From Cyanobacteria bacterium TGS_CYA1 (lineage in GTDB: Bacteria > Cyanobacteriota > Vampirovibrionia > Obscuribacterales > Obscuribacteraceae), in the NCBI GenBank assembly GCA_026129135.1, contig JAHCIQ010000003.1, positions 372,001-436,000 on the forward strand: a stretch of DNA of 64,000 nucleotides, in the 5' to 3' direction. A program made the position numbers and the translations under genes. Each line of letters begins with the position of its first letter. Position 1 is the stretch's first letter. This document shows positions 1 through 7,540 of this stretch, piece by piece. The notes beneath the pieces were generated by a model, which was not told the origin of the DNA, searched no databases, and was given only the letters and a program-made list of their open reading frames with translations.

Positions 1-2
1 TG

Positions 3-890
3 GTAGAAAAATTTTCCAAATTAGACAAAGACGGTCCTACAGATGAAATTCTCCTTTTAGCTCAGATTCTTATGCCGGGACTTGCAGGGCAGACTAGCGA
101 ATCTGCAGATATGAAGAGAGAGCATATGCTCAATTTATTGCGCGGCATAATAATCAAGTCCTATTTCATCCCTTTCATGACTGTCAGTTGCAGTACTTAC
201 TGGGGACTCTGGCAAATAAACGTTTTGTCGCTCATTCAGACTTTAGGCTCTAATCCCAGTCTTGCTAATATTCCGCAAGGACTTTTAGCCAGACAAATTT
301 GCATGCCATTGCTTGAATTTACTATAGTTGTCGACATTACTATTGCGATGCTTGGTTATATTTCTTCCTGCCGATTGCTTGATACTCAATTTACTTCTGC
401 CGATCCGGGCCCTTGCGGTTGGATATCTGCATTGGCTTGTTATCCGCCTTTTAACCTGGTTTTCGAGACCATGCTTTTAAATCATATTTGTTTTGATCCA
501 CATGAAATGAATCTCTACCTTCAAAGTCCTGCGGTATTAATTGTAGTGTCAGTTATTTGTCTCGTTTTAATTTCAATTTACAGTCTTGCCACAGTTATGT
601 TCGGGCTAAGATTCTCGAATCTAACTAATCGCGGCATTATATCGAGCGGGCCTTACAAAATCGTTCGCCATCCAGCCTATATCGCAAAAAACATTTTCTG
701 GTGGTTCGCTCTGATGCCATGGTTTATGGCAAATGGTGCCAACTCTCTGGGTCCTGTTCTCATACTCATTGTTTTGAATTTATTCTATGTATGGCGTGCG
801 CTAACAGAGGAAAAGCATTTGATGCGAGAAGAACATTATCAAGAATATTGCAAACAGGTTAAATGGCGTTTTATCCCGGGTTTGGTTTAA
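3..890 (+). CDS. ICMT/phospholipid-methyltransferase-like membrane protein (5' partial)
   Basis: The frame is open from base 3 with no stop before the first ATG at 72, so the gene very probably begins left of the window and 72 is an internal Met. The product has about five hydrophobic segments. The last 90 residues carry the isoprenylcysteine carboxyl methyltransferase/PEMT-like signature: a G-P-Y-x-x-V-R-H-P-x-Y stretch (about bases 649-681), then an E-E at about 808 before a Y-x-x-Y-x-x-x-V-K-W-R-F-I-P end. In this superfamily these residues bind SAM near the membrane face; the substrate may be a prenylated or lipid thiol or amine and cannot be told from sequence. Family assignment of the C-terminal part is firm; the N-terminal part is unrecognised. 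A hexanucleotide repeat begins two bases after the stop. Confidence 0.82.
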   Translation, partial: VEKFSKLDKDGPTDEILLLAQILMPGLAGQTSESADMKREHMLNLLRGIIIKSYFIPFMTVSCSTYWGLWQINVLSLIQTLGSNPSLANIPQGLLARQICMPLLEFTIVVDITIAMLGYISSCRLLDTQFTSADPGPCGWISALACYPPFNLVFETMLLNHICFDPHEMNLYLQSPAVLIVVSVICLVLISIYSLATVMFGLRFSNLTNRGIISSGPYKIVRHPAYIAKNIFWWFALMPWFMANGANSLGPVLILIVLNLFYVWRALTEEKHLMREEHYQEYCKQVKWRFIPGLV

Positions 891-891
891 G

Positions 892-933
892 CACGAACAC
901 GAACACGAACACGAACACAAACACAAACACGAA
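892..933. repeat. Hexanucleotide tandem repeat, 7 copies of CACGAA-type unit
   Basis: Seven consecutive hexamers: four CACGAA, two CACAAA, one CACGAA. It starts two bases after the stop codon of the preceding gene and lies in non-coding DNA, so copy-number changes by replication slippage would not alter a protein. It could affect mRNA 3' end structure or be neutral. Confidence 0.9.
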
Positions 934-973
934 GAACTGTAAAAATAAGTGCCTTTCAAATCGCTGCCTACTT

Positions 974-991
974 CCGCCATTTTCATGGCGG
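974..991. other. Short perfect hairpin, intergenic
   Basis: CCGCCAT and ATGGCGG form a perfect 7-bp stem with a TTTC loop between the repeat and the next gene. No T-run follows on either strand, so it is not a standard Rho-independent terminator. It may be a 3' end stabiliser or part of the leader of the gene at 1029. Confidence 0.45.
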
Positions 992-1028
992 TGCTAAGTT
1001 CGAATTAGGCGGGTAAGAGGGTGGCGAA

Positions 1029-1490
1029 ATGCTTGCAATTAAGTTTTTGCCTGTTTGGGTTTTGAACCCAATCAGAATTTTGGGTTGGCTTGGGCTGTCT
1101 GCAGCCCTGTTTTTGTGGGGAATATATATTCAGATGTGGCGCTTTGGCATCATCAAGTATGCGTGTATGCAAGAGTTCACGCCAGAGATGAATCAGCATC
1201 TATACTTCGTTTATCATCCTCTGGTAGCAGTTGAGAGTCAGATCGCGATTTGGCTTTCTGGATTTGTTCTGGCCATTTTAATTTTAGAGCTTAGATTTGG
1301 TGCGCAAGCGGTTCCTCAGGGTATTTCAATTTTGAAATGGTTCTGGAAACATCCTCTTTGGACTTTTCTTTTTGCTGGAGCAGGGCTCTATTTTTACGGG
1401 CCACCCAATTATTTTCTTCATCCTGGACTGTTTGTATTGAGTGCAATTGCGCCACTCTCTACTTTATTTGCTCCAGGTCGGCGTAGTTAG
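1029..1490 (+). CDS. Small multi-pass membrane protein, unknown
   Basis: 153 residues with about four hydrophobic segments (roughly residues 10-33, 68-88, 108-126, 130-146) and no motif I recognise. The ATG at 1029 is preceded by a purine-rich GAGGGTGG suited to be a ribosome binding site. The 3' end overlaps the end of the convergent methyltransferase gene by 32 bases. Membrane location is read directly from the sequence; function is unknown. Confidence 0.68.
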   Translation: MLAIKFLPVWVLNPIRILGWLGLSAALFLWGIYIQMWRFGIIKYACMQEFTPEMNQHLYFVYHPLVAVESQIAIWLSGFVLAILILELRFGAQAVPQGISILKWFWKHPLWTFLFAGAGLYFYGPPNYFLHPGLFVLSAIAPLSTLFAPGRRS

Positions 1491-2580
1491 CCGTTTGTTC
1501 TAGCCATTGATCGAAAATAGAGCTGAAGTCACAAGCAAGATATAAAGGCTTGATGCGCAGATTTCTATATCCCTGGTCGGTGTGCTCGTATAAAAGAGCA
1601 AATGGTCCTGACTGCCATTGCTCGAAATTATATGTGCCGCTACCATCATGAAAATCGGCTTTGTATGCGCGAATTAGTTCTTTGGGATTGAGTTGATTGA
1701 AGAGCAATTCGCACAATGCTTCTTGCTTGAAAGATAAATCCAGTTCGCTCAGCAAATTTGATTCAGTCAATAAAAATGACTGTAAAATTTCGCTTGAAAC
1801 AGGCTTTTTATCTGCTTTCTTGTAAGAGGCAAAAGCTGGAAGATTGATTTCGTCACCGTCTGCGTTTTCGTATTTGAGCCATCCGGATTTTTCTAAATCC
1901 GGCTGCAGATTCGATTCGTCCAGAGCCTGGACGAAAAATTTTTGTATTTGCGGGTTAGATATTTTTTCGAAGTTGAGCATGATGCCGTTGTCGTCTAGAT
2001 GTCTGTTCAAGCGGTGCAGTTGCTTGATTAGAAAAGGCGAAGTGACTTCGAGGGCTGCCACAGTCAAAATCAAATCGAATTTGATGGTATCATCATTGGT
2101 ATCAGCTTTTACAAAAGAATAGTCTTTGATATCGCCCACTTCAAAAGTTATGTTTGTCAAAGACAATTGTTCTGCCAGTTTGCGCGCCTGTTCTATGCCG
2201 GCTTCGCTAATGTCGATGCCGGTCACTCTGGCTTTGGGAAAAACTTTTGCCAGATAACAAGTCAAAATTCCATTTCCACATCCGGCATCGAGAATATGTT
2301 TGGGCATTGTTTCACCAAGTACCGCACAAAGCCAGTCGGTGGTTGCTTTATACAGGTCTATTCTCAGTCGTGAGAAAGTGAGCGCGAGATCGAAATCTGC
2401 AAATATTGCTTCGTAAAAGCTCGCTTCATCGTTCTCTTCGAGTTTCGCGTAGGCACGCTCGAGTTCCTTGACCTTTTGAGGTGGATATTTGTTATCCAGC
2501 TCGCGCCAGAACTGATGCAAGCTTTCAAAAGGCTTGAGCTTCAGTTCGTCTAAAAAATCTTGAATACAATAAGAATTCAC
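1459..2580 (-). CDS. Class I SAM-dependent methyltransferase
   Basis: 373 residues from a GTG start. The Rossmann-type SAM-binding motif I is clear: L-D-A-G-C-G-N-G at about residues 96-103, followed by an acidic residue at the end of the next strand (V-T-G-I-D-I-S) and a motif resembling D-L-I-L-T-V-A-A-L-E-V. About 90 residues precede the catalytic fold and about 150 follow it; I recognise neither extension. The substrate is not predictable. The gene is monocistronic, with its end overlapping the convergent membrane protein gene. An ATG further in is not obviously better, so the start is moderately sure. Confidence 0.85.
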   Translation of the reverse strand: MNSYCIQDFLDELKLKPFESLHQFWRELDNKYPPQKVKELERAYAKLEENDEASFYEAIFADFDLALTFSRLRIDLYKATTDWLCAVLGETMPKHILDAGCGNGILTCYLAKVFPKARVTGIDISEAGIEQARKLAEQLSLTNITFEVGDIKDYSFVKADTNDDTIKFDLILTVAALEVTSPFLIKQLHRLNRHLDDNGIMLNFEKISNPQIQKFFVQALDESNLQPDLEKSGWLKYENADGDEINLPAFASYKKADKKPVSSEILQSFLLTESNLLSELDLSFKQEALCELLFNQLNPKELIRAYKADFHDGSGTYNFEQWQSGPFALLYEHTDQGYRNLRIKPLYLACDFSSIFDQWLEQTANYADLEQIK

Positions 2581-2644
2581 AGTTGTCCATTTATTAATAC
2601 AAGCAGTATGCAGTCGGTGCTAAATTTGTACCTGACATCTCTTG

Positions 2645-3592
2645 ATGTCTTCGTTGCACCAAAACCCGGTAGATATTATGAAGGCAAAATCCTACGAAGC
2701 GGCTAATGTAAGAAAAATGGCAAGAAAAAATATGGGTAGTGCCTCTGGGGGGCAACAGTTTCCAGTAAACAATACTCCCAGTAATAAGCAGTACGACAAT
2801 CTGGGTTTGGCACTTTTCATCACCGCTCTTACACTTTCTCTTTGTGCTCTGGTAGGTGGTTCTTATTACTGTATAAGCCAGTTCGTGCAGGCTATTACAG
2901 CCCAGCCTATTCAGTGGATGACATGCATTTTGATGACTGGATTTCTGGTCGTCGCTCTGTACACTGCTCGTACACTCTTGTGGCTTGGATTTTTCGGTAC
3001 AGTAATGATGTGCTCACGTATGGGAGCCTGGAAGCGCGCTGAAGAAACTGCGACGCTTGGCATAAAACTTGGCAAATTCATGCCAAACGGTACTGGATGG
3101 GCGGCGATGGCGTTGAGCCAGAGTCTTTTGCAACGCGGTTTGTTCAAGGAATCGCTTGTGGTTGCAGAAGACGAGTGGCAAAGAAATGGAAGCAATCCAA
3201 AGCAAGCAATAAACATGGGACCGCTTTGCGCATGCGCAGGCATGGCGAATCAGGTCGAGGGAAATATCAAACAAACACTGGTCTGGAACGAGCGCGCATT
3301 GAGTTCGCTCAATTACATGTATCAGGAATACAGCGACCCTGCAAAAGAAAAGGGTCTGATGCGCAGAATTACAAAATCGCAGTCAGCAGAATGGCTCGGT
3401 CAAATAAGAATGCAATTGGCGGCCACTCACTTCAATAATGCCACCATTCATATGGGCGCAAACGACCACAGACGCGCTAAAGAAAGCTTCAAAAAGGCGG
3501 TCGAGTTTGCAGTTCAAGCTCCAGACTTTCCTCAAAAAACAGAAATTTTGAAGATGAGCAAAGATCAATTGGGTCGCCTAAAGCATTCCTAA
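2645..3592 (+). CDS. Membrane-anchored protein with TPR-like C-terminal region
   Basis: Two transmembrane helices (about residues 50-80 and 95-120) follow a polar, Gln/Asn-rich N-terminus. The remaining 200 residues are helical with TPR-like spacing (W-A-A-M-A-L-S-Q-S-L-L-Q-R-G near the first unit and R-A-K-E-S-F-K-K-A-V-E-F near the last). This suggests a cytoplasmic or periplasmic scaffold tethered to the inner membrane. Start is uncertain: TTG at 2642, ATG at 2645 and ATG at 2678 are in frame and none has a strong Shine-Dalgarno sequence. Function unknown. Confidence 0.72.
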   Translation: MSSLHQNPVDIMKAKSYEAANVRKMARKNMGSASGGQQFPVNNTPSNKQYDNLGLALFITALTLSLCALVGGSYYCISQFVQAITAQPIQWMTCILMTGFLVVALYTARTLLWLGFFGTVMMCSRMGAWKRAEETATLGIKLGKFMPNGTGWAAMALSQSLLQRGLFKESLVVAEDEWQRNGSNPKQAINMGPLCACAGMANQVEGNIKQTLVWNERALSSLNYMYQEYSDPAKEKGLMRRITKSQSAEWLGQIRMQLAATHFNNATIHMGANDHRRAKESFKKAVEFAVQAPDFPQKTEILKMSKDQLGRLKHS

Positions 3593-3693
3593 TATTTACA
3601 CCTTATATATTGCGCAGCTATTATTTGCGCCAGTAGCCACAATCTGTGTTATAAAAGCATTGATACGATGAGCTAGATGTGAGGAAAAATCCA

Positions 3694-3888
3694 ATGAAGC
3701 GCGTACTCTCAGTACTATTAGTTGCCGGTTTAGTAAGTTTCGCTTGCGCCAATTCCGCCTCAGCAGAAGACAACAAAGTCAAAGCTGGAGCTAAAAAAGT
3801 GGGCAACGCCATTGTTTGGCCCTTCAAAAAGATGGGTCAAGGCATGAAAGCCATGGGCGAAAAAACCAAAAAAATGTTCAAGAAGTAA
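3694..3888 (+). CDS. Small secreted lysine-rich protein
   Basis: 64 residues from ATG 3694, chosen because GAGGA lies 9 bases upstream; an in-frame GTG at 3679 would place that ribosome binding site inside the gene. A signal peptide ends at about A-S-A-E (residue 24). The mature part of about 40 residues is strongly basic, with repeated K-K pairs and G-x-x-M-K spacing, and looks like an amphipathic helix. It could bind membrane, nucleic acid or cell-wall polymer. A good terminator follows directly, so it is probably a single-gene unit. Confidence 0.68.
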   Translation: MKRVLSVLLVAGLVSFACANSASAEDNKVKAGAKKVGNAIVWPFKKMGQGMKAMGEKTKKMFKK

Positions 3889-3909
3889 GAACATCGACTA
3901 ACAAAGTAT

Positions 3910-3953
3910 GAAAACGTCAGACTCCTGTAATTCAGAGGCTGACGTTTTCGTTT
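3910..3953 (+). terminator. Rho-independent terminator after small secreted protein gene
   Basis: GAAAACGTCAG (3910-3920) pairs perfectly with CTGACGTTTTC (3939-3949), 11 bp, with a further CTC/GAG pairing inside the loop, and the 3' arm is T-rich and followed by GTTT. It lies 21 bases after the stop of the 64-residue gene. Confidence 0.78.
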
Positions 3954-3964
3954 AGAATACATGC

Positions 3965-4297
3965 ATGGAAATCAGCCCCACACAATTGAAAGAGCGACTT
4001 GACAGAGGAGACCAGCTTATTCTGCTCGATGTTCGCGACGCGCATGAATTGAGAATTGCTAATATCGAAGAAGCGATAAGCCCTATTCATATCCCCAAAG
4101 GCGAGCTCAAAGAGCGTATTTCGGAAATTGAACCGTTCAAAAACGATAAAGATATTGTGGTTTATTGTCGTACTGGCAAGCGAAGTGTCGAATGCAGCGC
4201 GATATTGAAAGAACTTGGTTTCAGCAGGATTTTGAATCTTACAGGCGGACTGCATGCCTGGTCTGATGATGTCGATTGTTCGGTTATGAAATACTGA
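3965..4297 (+). CDS. Single-domain rhodanese-like sulfurtransferase
   Basis: 110 residues forming one rhodanese domain: L-L-D-V-R near residue 20-24, the conserved I-P-K-G-E at 43-47, and the active-site loop Y-C-R-T-G-K-R-S with catalytic Cys68. The C-x-x-G-x-R loop fits sulfur transfer from thiosulfate or persulfide carriers. No transmembrane or signal segment is seen, so it is cytoplasmic. It stands alone between two terminators, so the pathway cannot be read from context. Confidence 0.9.
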   Translation: MEISPTQLKERLDRGDQLILLDVRDAHELRIANIEEAISPIHIPKGELKERISEIEPFKNDKDIVVYCRTGKRSVECSAILKELGFSRILNLTGGLHAWSDDVDCSVMKY

Positions 4298-4326
4298 TTT
4301 GACTAGCACCATTTCAATCTGATCTG

Positions 4327-4364
4327 TTGTGAAAGAAAAACTGCTGTATTTCTTTCACAATTTT
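4327..4364 (+). terminator. Rho-independent terminator after rhodanese gene
   Basis: TTGTGAAAGAAA (4327-4338) and TTTCTTTCACAA (4349-4360) form a perfect 12-bp stem with a 10-base loop, followed by TTTT. It also separates the rhodanese gene from the convergent gene ending at 4365. Confidence 0.8.
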
Positions 4365-4859
4365 CTACGGCACTGAGATGTCGCCTCGGGCGTCGATTTC
4401 AATTGTTGTCGTTTTGTAGTCGCTCGACAAAATAAATGATGATGGCTTTTCTGGCACGCCGGCTGGCGGCATGAAAGTGACAAGACCACCAAGACGCATG
4501 CCTTCTGCCAGAGTCATTTCTTCTTTGATTTGACCAGCCACCTTAATTACATATTTGAACCCATTGGGAATCAAGATGGCTAGCCGTTTGCCTGCAAGCA
4601 GACTCGGAGTGCTTTCAGCTGCTTGTACAGTTACAGTCTGCTTGAGCTGCGATGAAAGATTCTTACAGCGGTGCAGGTCGCTCACTAAATCATGGGCGGC
4701 TGCAGCTACTAGTAATTGCACTTGTGTGTATTCGACCACACGTAGGGCAAATAGAGGCACGGCAAAAAACATGAACAAAAAGACCAGAGACTCGAACTTG
4801 CGGATTCTGTGCCATTTTAAATCTGAGATGCGATATTTAGATGTCTTTGCGTCAGACAC
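4365..4859 (-). CDS. Single-pass membrane protein, possibly pseudopilin (GspH/FimT)-like
   Basis: 164 residues with one hydrophobic helix near the N-terminus (about residues 25-47) and a beta-rich remainder. The layout of a helix running into D-L-H-R-C-K-N-L-S-S-Q, a later G-x-V-T-F-x-P-x-G, and an end like I-x-I-D-A-R-G-D-I-S-V resembles GspH/FimT minor pseudopilins. However, the prepilin peptidase motif (G/A before F-T-L-x-E) is not visible; only F-E-S is present. The GTG start lies 3 bases after the stop of the upstream secreted-protein gene, so the two are co-transcribed. Pilin relationship is a weak inference. Confidence 0.62.
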   Translation of the reverse strand: MSDAKTSKYRISDLKWHRIRKFESLVFLFMFFAVPLFALRVVEYTQVQLLVAAAAHDLVSDLHRCKNLSSQLKQTVTVQAAESTPSLLAGKRLAILIPNGFKYVIKVAGQIKEEMTLAEGMRLGGLVTFMPPAGVPEKPSSFILSSDYKTTTIEIDARGDISVP

Positions 4860-4862
4860 AAA

Positions 4863-5153
4863 CTACATCGGGAAAACTTCAGGGCCGCCTAAGATCAAAA
4901 CTTTGTCTTGTTTTTTCGAATCAACTACCTGGCTATCACGGTTGGGTTGATACTTTTTACGTCTTTCTCTTTGTTCGACCGCTTTGTCGAAGTCATTCAA
5001 AACTTGGTTGTTGTCGACTTCAGCCGGTTTGACTACATTGGTCGGCAGTGCCGATGACAAAAGAATTTGTGACTCTGTCTTGGTGTCGCTCACAGGTGCG
5101 ATGGCGCTTGTGAGAGCTGTCGACAGGGCTAAAATAGTGGATACAAAATGCAT
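4863..5153 (-). CDS. Small secreted protein, unknown
   Basis: 96 residues. A hydrophobic N-terminus (residues 4-19) looks like a signal peptide with cleavage near A-I-A-P. The mature part is polar, with a basic cluster R-E-R-R-K-K-Y and no motif I recognise. First gene of a two-gene unit with the pseudopilin-like gene, separated by 3 bases. Confidence 0.6.
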   Translation of the reverse strand: MHFVSTILALSTALTSAIAPVSDTKTESQILLSSALPTNVVKPAEVDNNQVLNDFDKAVEQRERRKKYQPNRDSQVVDSKKQDKVLILGGPEVFPM

Positions 5154-5206
5154 GGTTTTTAAACCTTATCTATGTGTGGTCCGCAATCTGTCCGTAACCT
5201 AACCTG

Positions 5207-5235
5207 AGTATAAGTGTGCAGTCGCTCAATTGAAA
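5207..5235 (-). promoter_or_regulatory. Possible sigma70-type promoter for the secreted/pseudopilin-like pair
   Basis: On the minus strand a TATACT -10 (plus 5207-5212) is 17 bases from a weak TTTCAA -35 (plus 5230-5235). The -35 matches the consensus at only three positions. The rest of the 280-base intergenic stretch 5154-5433 holds no other convincing signal. Confidence 0.33.
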
Positions 5236-5433
5236 GAAAAGATAGGAATCTCTTAATTATCATTGCAACACTAAAACCAAGCACCAACGGGCATTTGCCC
5301 TCTTCCTAAAGTATTTCTCAGGAAAAATAATCTACTTTTCAACTAGTGCTCGACGGGCTTGTCAAGCGATACTTAGTTAGTAGCACTTCCATTAGTACCG
5401 ATGCGCAATTTTGCCAATTTGTAGTGGAAACGC

Positions 5434-5913
5434 TTACTGGACGCGCGATCTGACTTTTATGTAACCGCCTTGCTTATATCTGCTTGTGGAAGGGTGGGTG
5501 TAATGTACCAGCCCGCCCTTCTTATTCCATATGTATTCACCTGACACATCGACAACATCGCCAGGTTGAATGTTCAAATAGCTGCCCAAATTGGTGTTGT
5601 GGGCAATGAGTACCGTTGTGTTATTGGACAAGCGCAAAAGAAATTTCTGGTGAGGAATGCCTTGAGTATCGTCTGGCAATAACTTGTAGACCACAGCTTC
5701 AAAGGTAACGTGCACTTTGCTTTGTTGTTTGCTTTGGGCGTCAAGCACTTCCTGGTCGGCACTTGTTTGAGTATTCGAATCAAAATAGGTCTGTTGCTCA
5801 GCTTGAGCCGTCTGCTCCCCTTGCGTCGAGCAACCGAAAATACTTGCAAGAACTGGCAAAAATGTGACTATTACAAGGAAGAATAGGTATGAAATATGTT
5901 TTCTGGGGTGCAT
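5434..5913 (-). CDS. DUF3465-family secreted protein or lipoprotein
   Basis: The C-terminal 100 residues carry the DUF3465 pattern: H-Q-K-F-L-L-R-L, then L-I-A-H-N-T-N-L, G-D-V-V-D-V-S-G-E-Y, W-N-K-K-G-G-L-V-H-Y-T-H. The fold may be an OB-like barrel; function in the family is unknown. A hydrophobic N-terminal segment ends in S-I-F-G-C, an imperfect lipobox, so outer-membrane or periplasmic anchoring is likely. ATG at 5913 is chosen because CAGGTC lies 6 bases upstream on the minus strand and gives a normal signal sequence; an ATG at 5946 is also in frame. A Gln-rich linker joins signal and domain. Confidence 0.82.
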   Translation of the reverse strand: MHPRKHISYLFFLVIVTFLPVLASIFGCSTQGEQTAQAEQQTYFDSNTQTSADQEVLDAQSKQQSKVHVTFEAVVYKLLPDDTQGIPHQKFLLRLSNNTTVLIAHNTNLGSYLNIQPGDVVDVSGEYIWNKKGGLVHYTHPSTSRYKQGGYIKVRSRVQ

Positions 5914-6053
5914 TTTTGACCTGCGATATATAGGCTTGATGCCCAAGGATAGCCAATTGATATGGATTTTGATTTTGCCTGGCGTGGTATATAGTGGAAT
6001 AATAGTTGGAGCCTCATGCTACCTAGAATAGAGTACACGAGAGATTAAATGCG

Positions 6054-7202
6054 ATGCTAGCTTCTGTTTATCTAACTGGCGATACTATCAACGACAAAGA
6101 TGGCATTGCACTTGCGCGCGATTGGAAAAACGAGCTTCGCATGGGTTCGGGAGCCTCGTATGCTTCATATGCAGTAGATTGGCGCTCTTTTGCTTTCAAT
6201 AGACTTGAAAGCTATGGCTTCAAGGTCGTAAACCCACTCAGTATCACTTACATAAATCCGAGCGCAGGCAAAGACAGCCGCGAAGTTGGCGTTGGCGAGA
6301 CTAATGATATGCGAGTCAGACGTGCACTGGATTTAATCGACCAGAGTGATGCCCTTCTAGCCAATCTGGAAGAATCAAACGTTGGCGTAGCCATGGAAAT
6401 TTTTTACGCCCACAGACGCGGAAAAATGGTGACAGTGGTTGGTCCCTCTCCGTTCAGCCCCTGGGTACTTTCGCATTCGCAAGCTAGATTCAACGATATA
6501 GACAAAGCAATCGAATACATCGCCGAAGAGCAGCCACGCACCGCCCCTGCCAGTTGGGCAATTCAGTACGAAGCACAGTTGTCAGAGCGATATGAGCAGC
6601 TTCCACCGCATGGTGAGCCCGACTACAAATTTATGGGTGGCGAGTTTCCGTTCCTGGTCCTTTCTCCTCACGCCACGGCATACTGGCATGAAGGCGAGTT
6701 CATGGAGCCAGATTCATTTACTGGATCGCTAAGTTCGGTAATAAACAAATCGTCCGATTGTCACGCCATGATTTCTAATTTCTGTGCAGTGGCAGACCCT
6801 TGCTGGTATCTGGAGACGCCTTTTAGAAGAGCGATTACAGATATCGTTAAAACTGGAAAAATTGGTATGGTGATGATTGTGCTCGGTTCGAGCAGTCGTG
6901 AAACTGCAGGAATCCAGATGACTTATCACGGCAGTCAAAGCAGTGTTTGCAACAATTACTATCACATGCTCAAAAATAGACTGGCTGCATTCGAGCCGGT
7001 TCTAGAAACCGAAATGGACTTACAAGCCCGTCCGCTTGCGACATTTTTGAGTGACGAACTTCAAACACCAACGGTGGTGCTCCGGTTGAGTAAGCGTTAT
7101 CGCATGCCTCGTTTACAGCCAGAATTGTTTTCTAAAATGGCTGATACGCTTAGCGCCTTTGCGCGCTCGGTAGGTGAAGATCTTTTGTGGGGTCAAAAAT
7201 AA
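6054..7202 (+). CDS. Fusion: deoxyribosyltransferase-like domain + N-formylglutamate amidohydrolase-like domain
   Basis: 382 residues. Residues 1 to about 165 resemble the nucleoside 2-deoxyribosyltransferase fold: an opening A-S-V-Y-L-T-G strand, a D-x-S-D-A-L-L-A-N strand, then V-G-V-A-M-E-I-F-Y-A with the glutamate that would be the nucleophile, and G-K-M-V-T-V-V-G-P. From about residue 195 the sequence changes to S-P-H-A-T-x-x-W-H-E-G, D-x-x-x-x-E-T-P-F-R-R-A and V-L-G-S-S, reminiscent of N-formylglutamate amidohydrolase (HutG-like) zinc hydrolases. The usual C-terminal signature of that family is not evident, so the second assignment is tentative. cutA follows 2 bases later, suggesting co-transcription. 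Substrate unknown; nucleotide-derivative processing is a guess. Confidence 0.75.
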   Translation: MLASVYLTGDTINDKDGIALARDWKNELRMGSGASYASYAVDWRSFAFNRLESYGFKVVNPLSITYINPSAGKDSREVGVGETNDMRVRRALDLIDQSDALLANLEESNVGVAMEIFYAHRRGKMVTVVGPSPFSPWVLSHSQARFNDIDKAIEYIAEEQPRTAPASWAIQYEAQLSERYEQLPPHGEPDYKFMGGEFPFLVLSPHATAYWHEGEFMEPDSFTGSLSSVINKSSDCHAMISNFCAVADPCWYLETPFRRAITDIVKTGKIGMVMIVLGSSSRETAGIQMTYHGSQSSVCNNYYHMLKNRLAAFEPVLETEMDLQARPLATFLSDELQTPTVVLRLSKRYRMPRLQPELFSKMADTLSAFARSVGEDLLWGQK

Positions 7203-7204
7203 AA

Positions 7205-7540
7205 ATGAGCGAAATAGTGGTATTAGTGACCTGCCCTCAAGATGGAACGGCAGACACTCTTGCCGAAACGCTTGTCAATTCACGATTGGCTGCATGTGTT
7301 AACGTGATCTCGGGAGTGAAGTCGATTTATCGCTGGAAAGACGGTGTTGAAAAAGACAGCGAAGCGCTGCTCATCATCAAAACTACCAGTGATGTTTGGA
7401 CTCAGCTCGAAAATAAAATCCATGAAGAGCACCCATATGAAGTGCCTGAAATTGTTAGCGTTCCCATCGAGCGTGGCTGCGAAAAGTATCTCGGCTGGCT
7501 CAATGAGTGCGTAGTGAAAAAGGAGCAAGTGAATTCGTGA
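7205..7540 (+). CDS. cutA: Divalent-cation tolerance protein CutA
   Basis: About 112 residues matching CutA1 along its length: the N-terminal V-L-V-T-C-P strand, L-A-A-C-V-N-V, the S-x-Y-x-W-K-D-G-x-x-x-K-D-x-E turn, and H-P-Y-E-V-P-E-I near the C-terminus. CutA is a small trimer linked to copper/divalent metal tolerance, though its biochemical role is unsettled. ATG 7205 is preferred over the in-frame GTG 7187 because it follows the stop of the upstream gene. The stop overlaps the GTG start of the acyl-CoA synthetase gene. Confidence 0.93.
   Translation: MSEIVVLVTCPQDGTADTLAETLVNSRLAACVNVISGVKSIYRWKDGVEKDSEALLIIKTTSDVWTQLENKIHEEHPYEVPEIVSVPIERGCEKYLGWLNECVVKKEQVNS

Noticed and set aside
801-986. 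Minus-strand ORF with Cys-Ser repeats
   Set aside because: The repeat is only the translation of the hexanucleotide array, and the ORF overlaps the end of the real methyltransferase gene.
974-991. Hairpin as Rho-independent terminator
   Set aside because: No T-run follows on either strand; kept only as a structural note.
5289-5300. GGGCA-TT-TGCCC inverted repeat as terminator
   Set aside because: Two-base loop and no T-run on either strand; probably chance.
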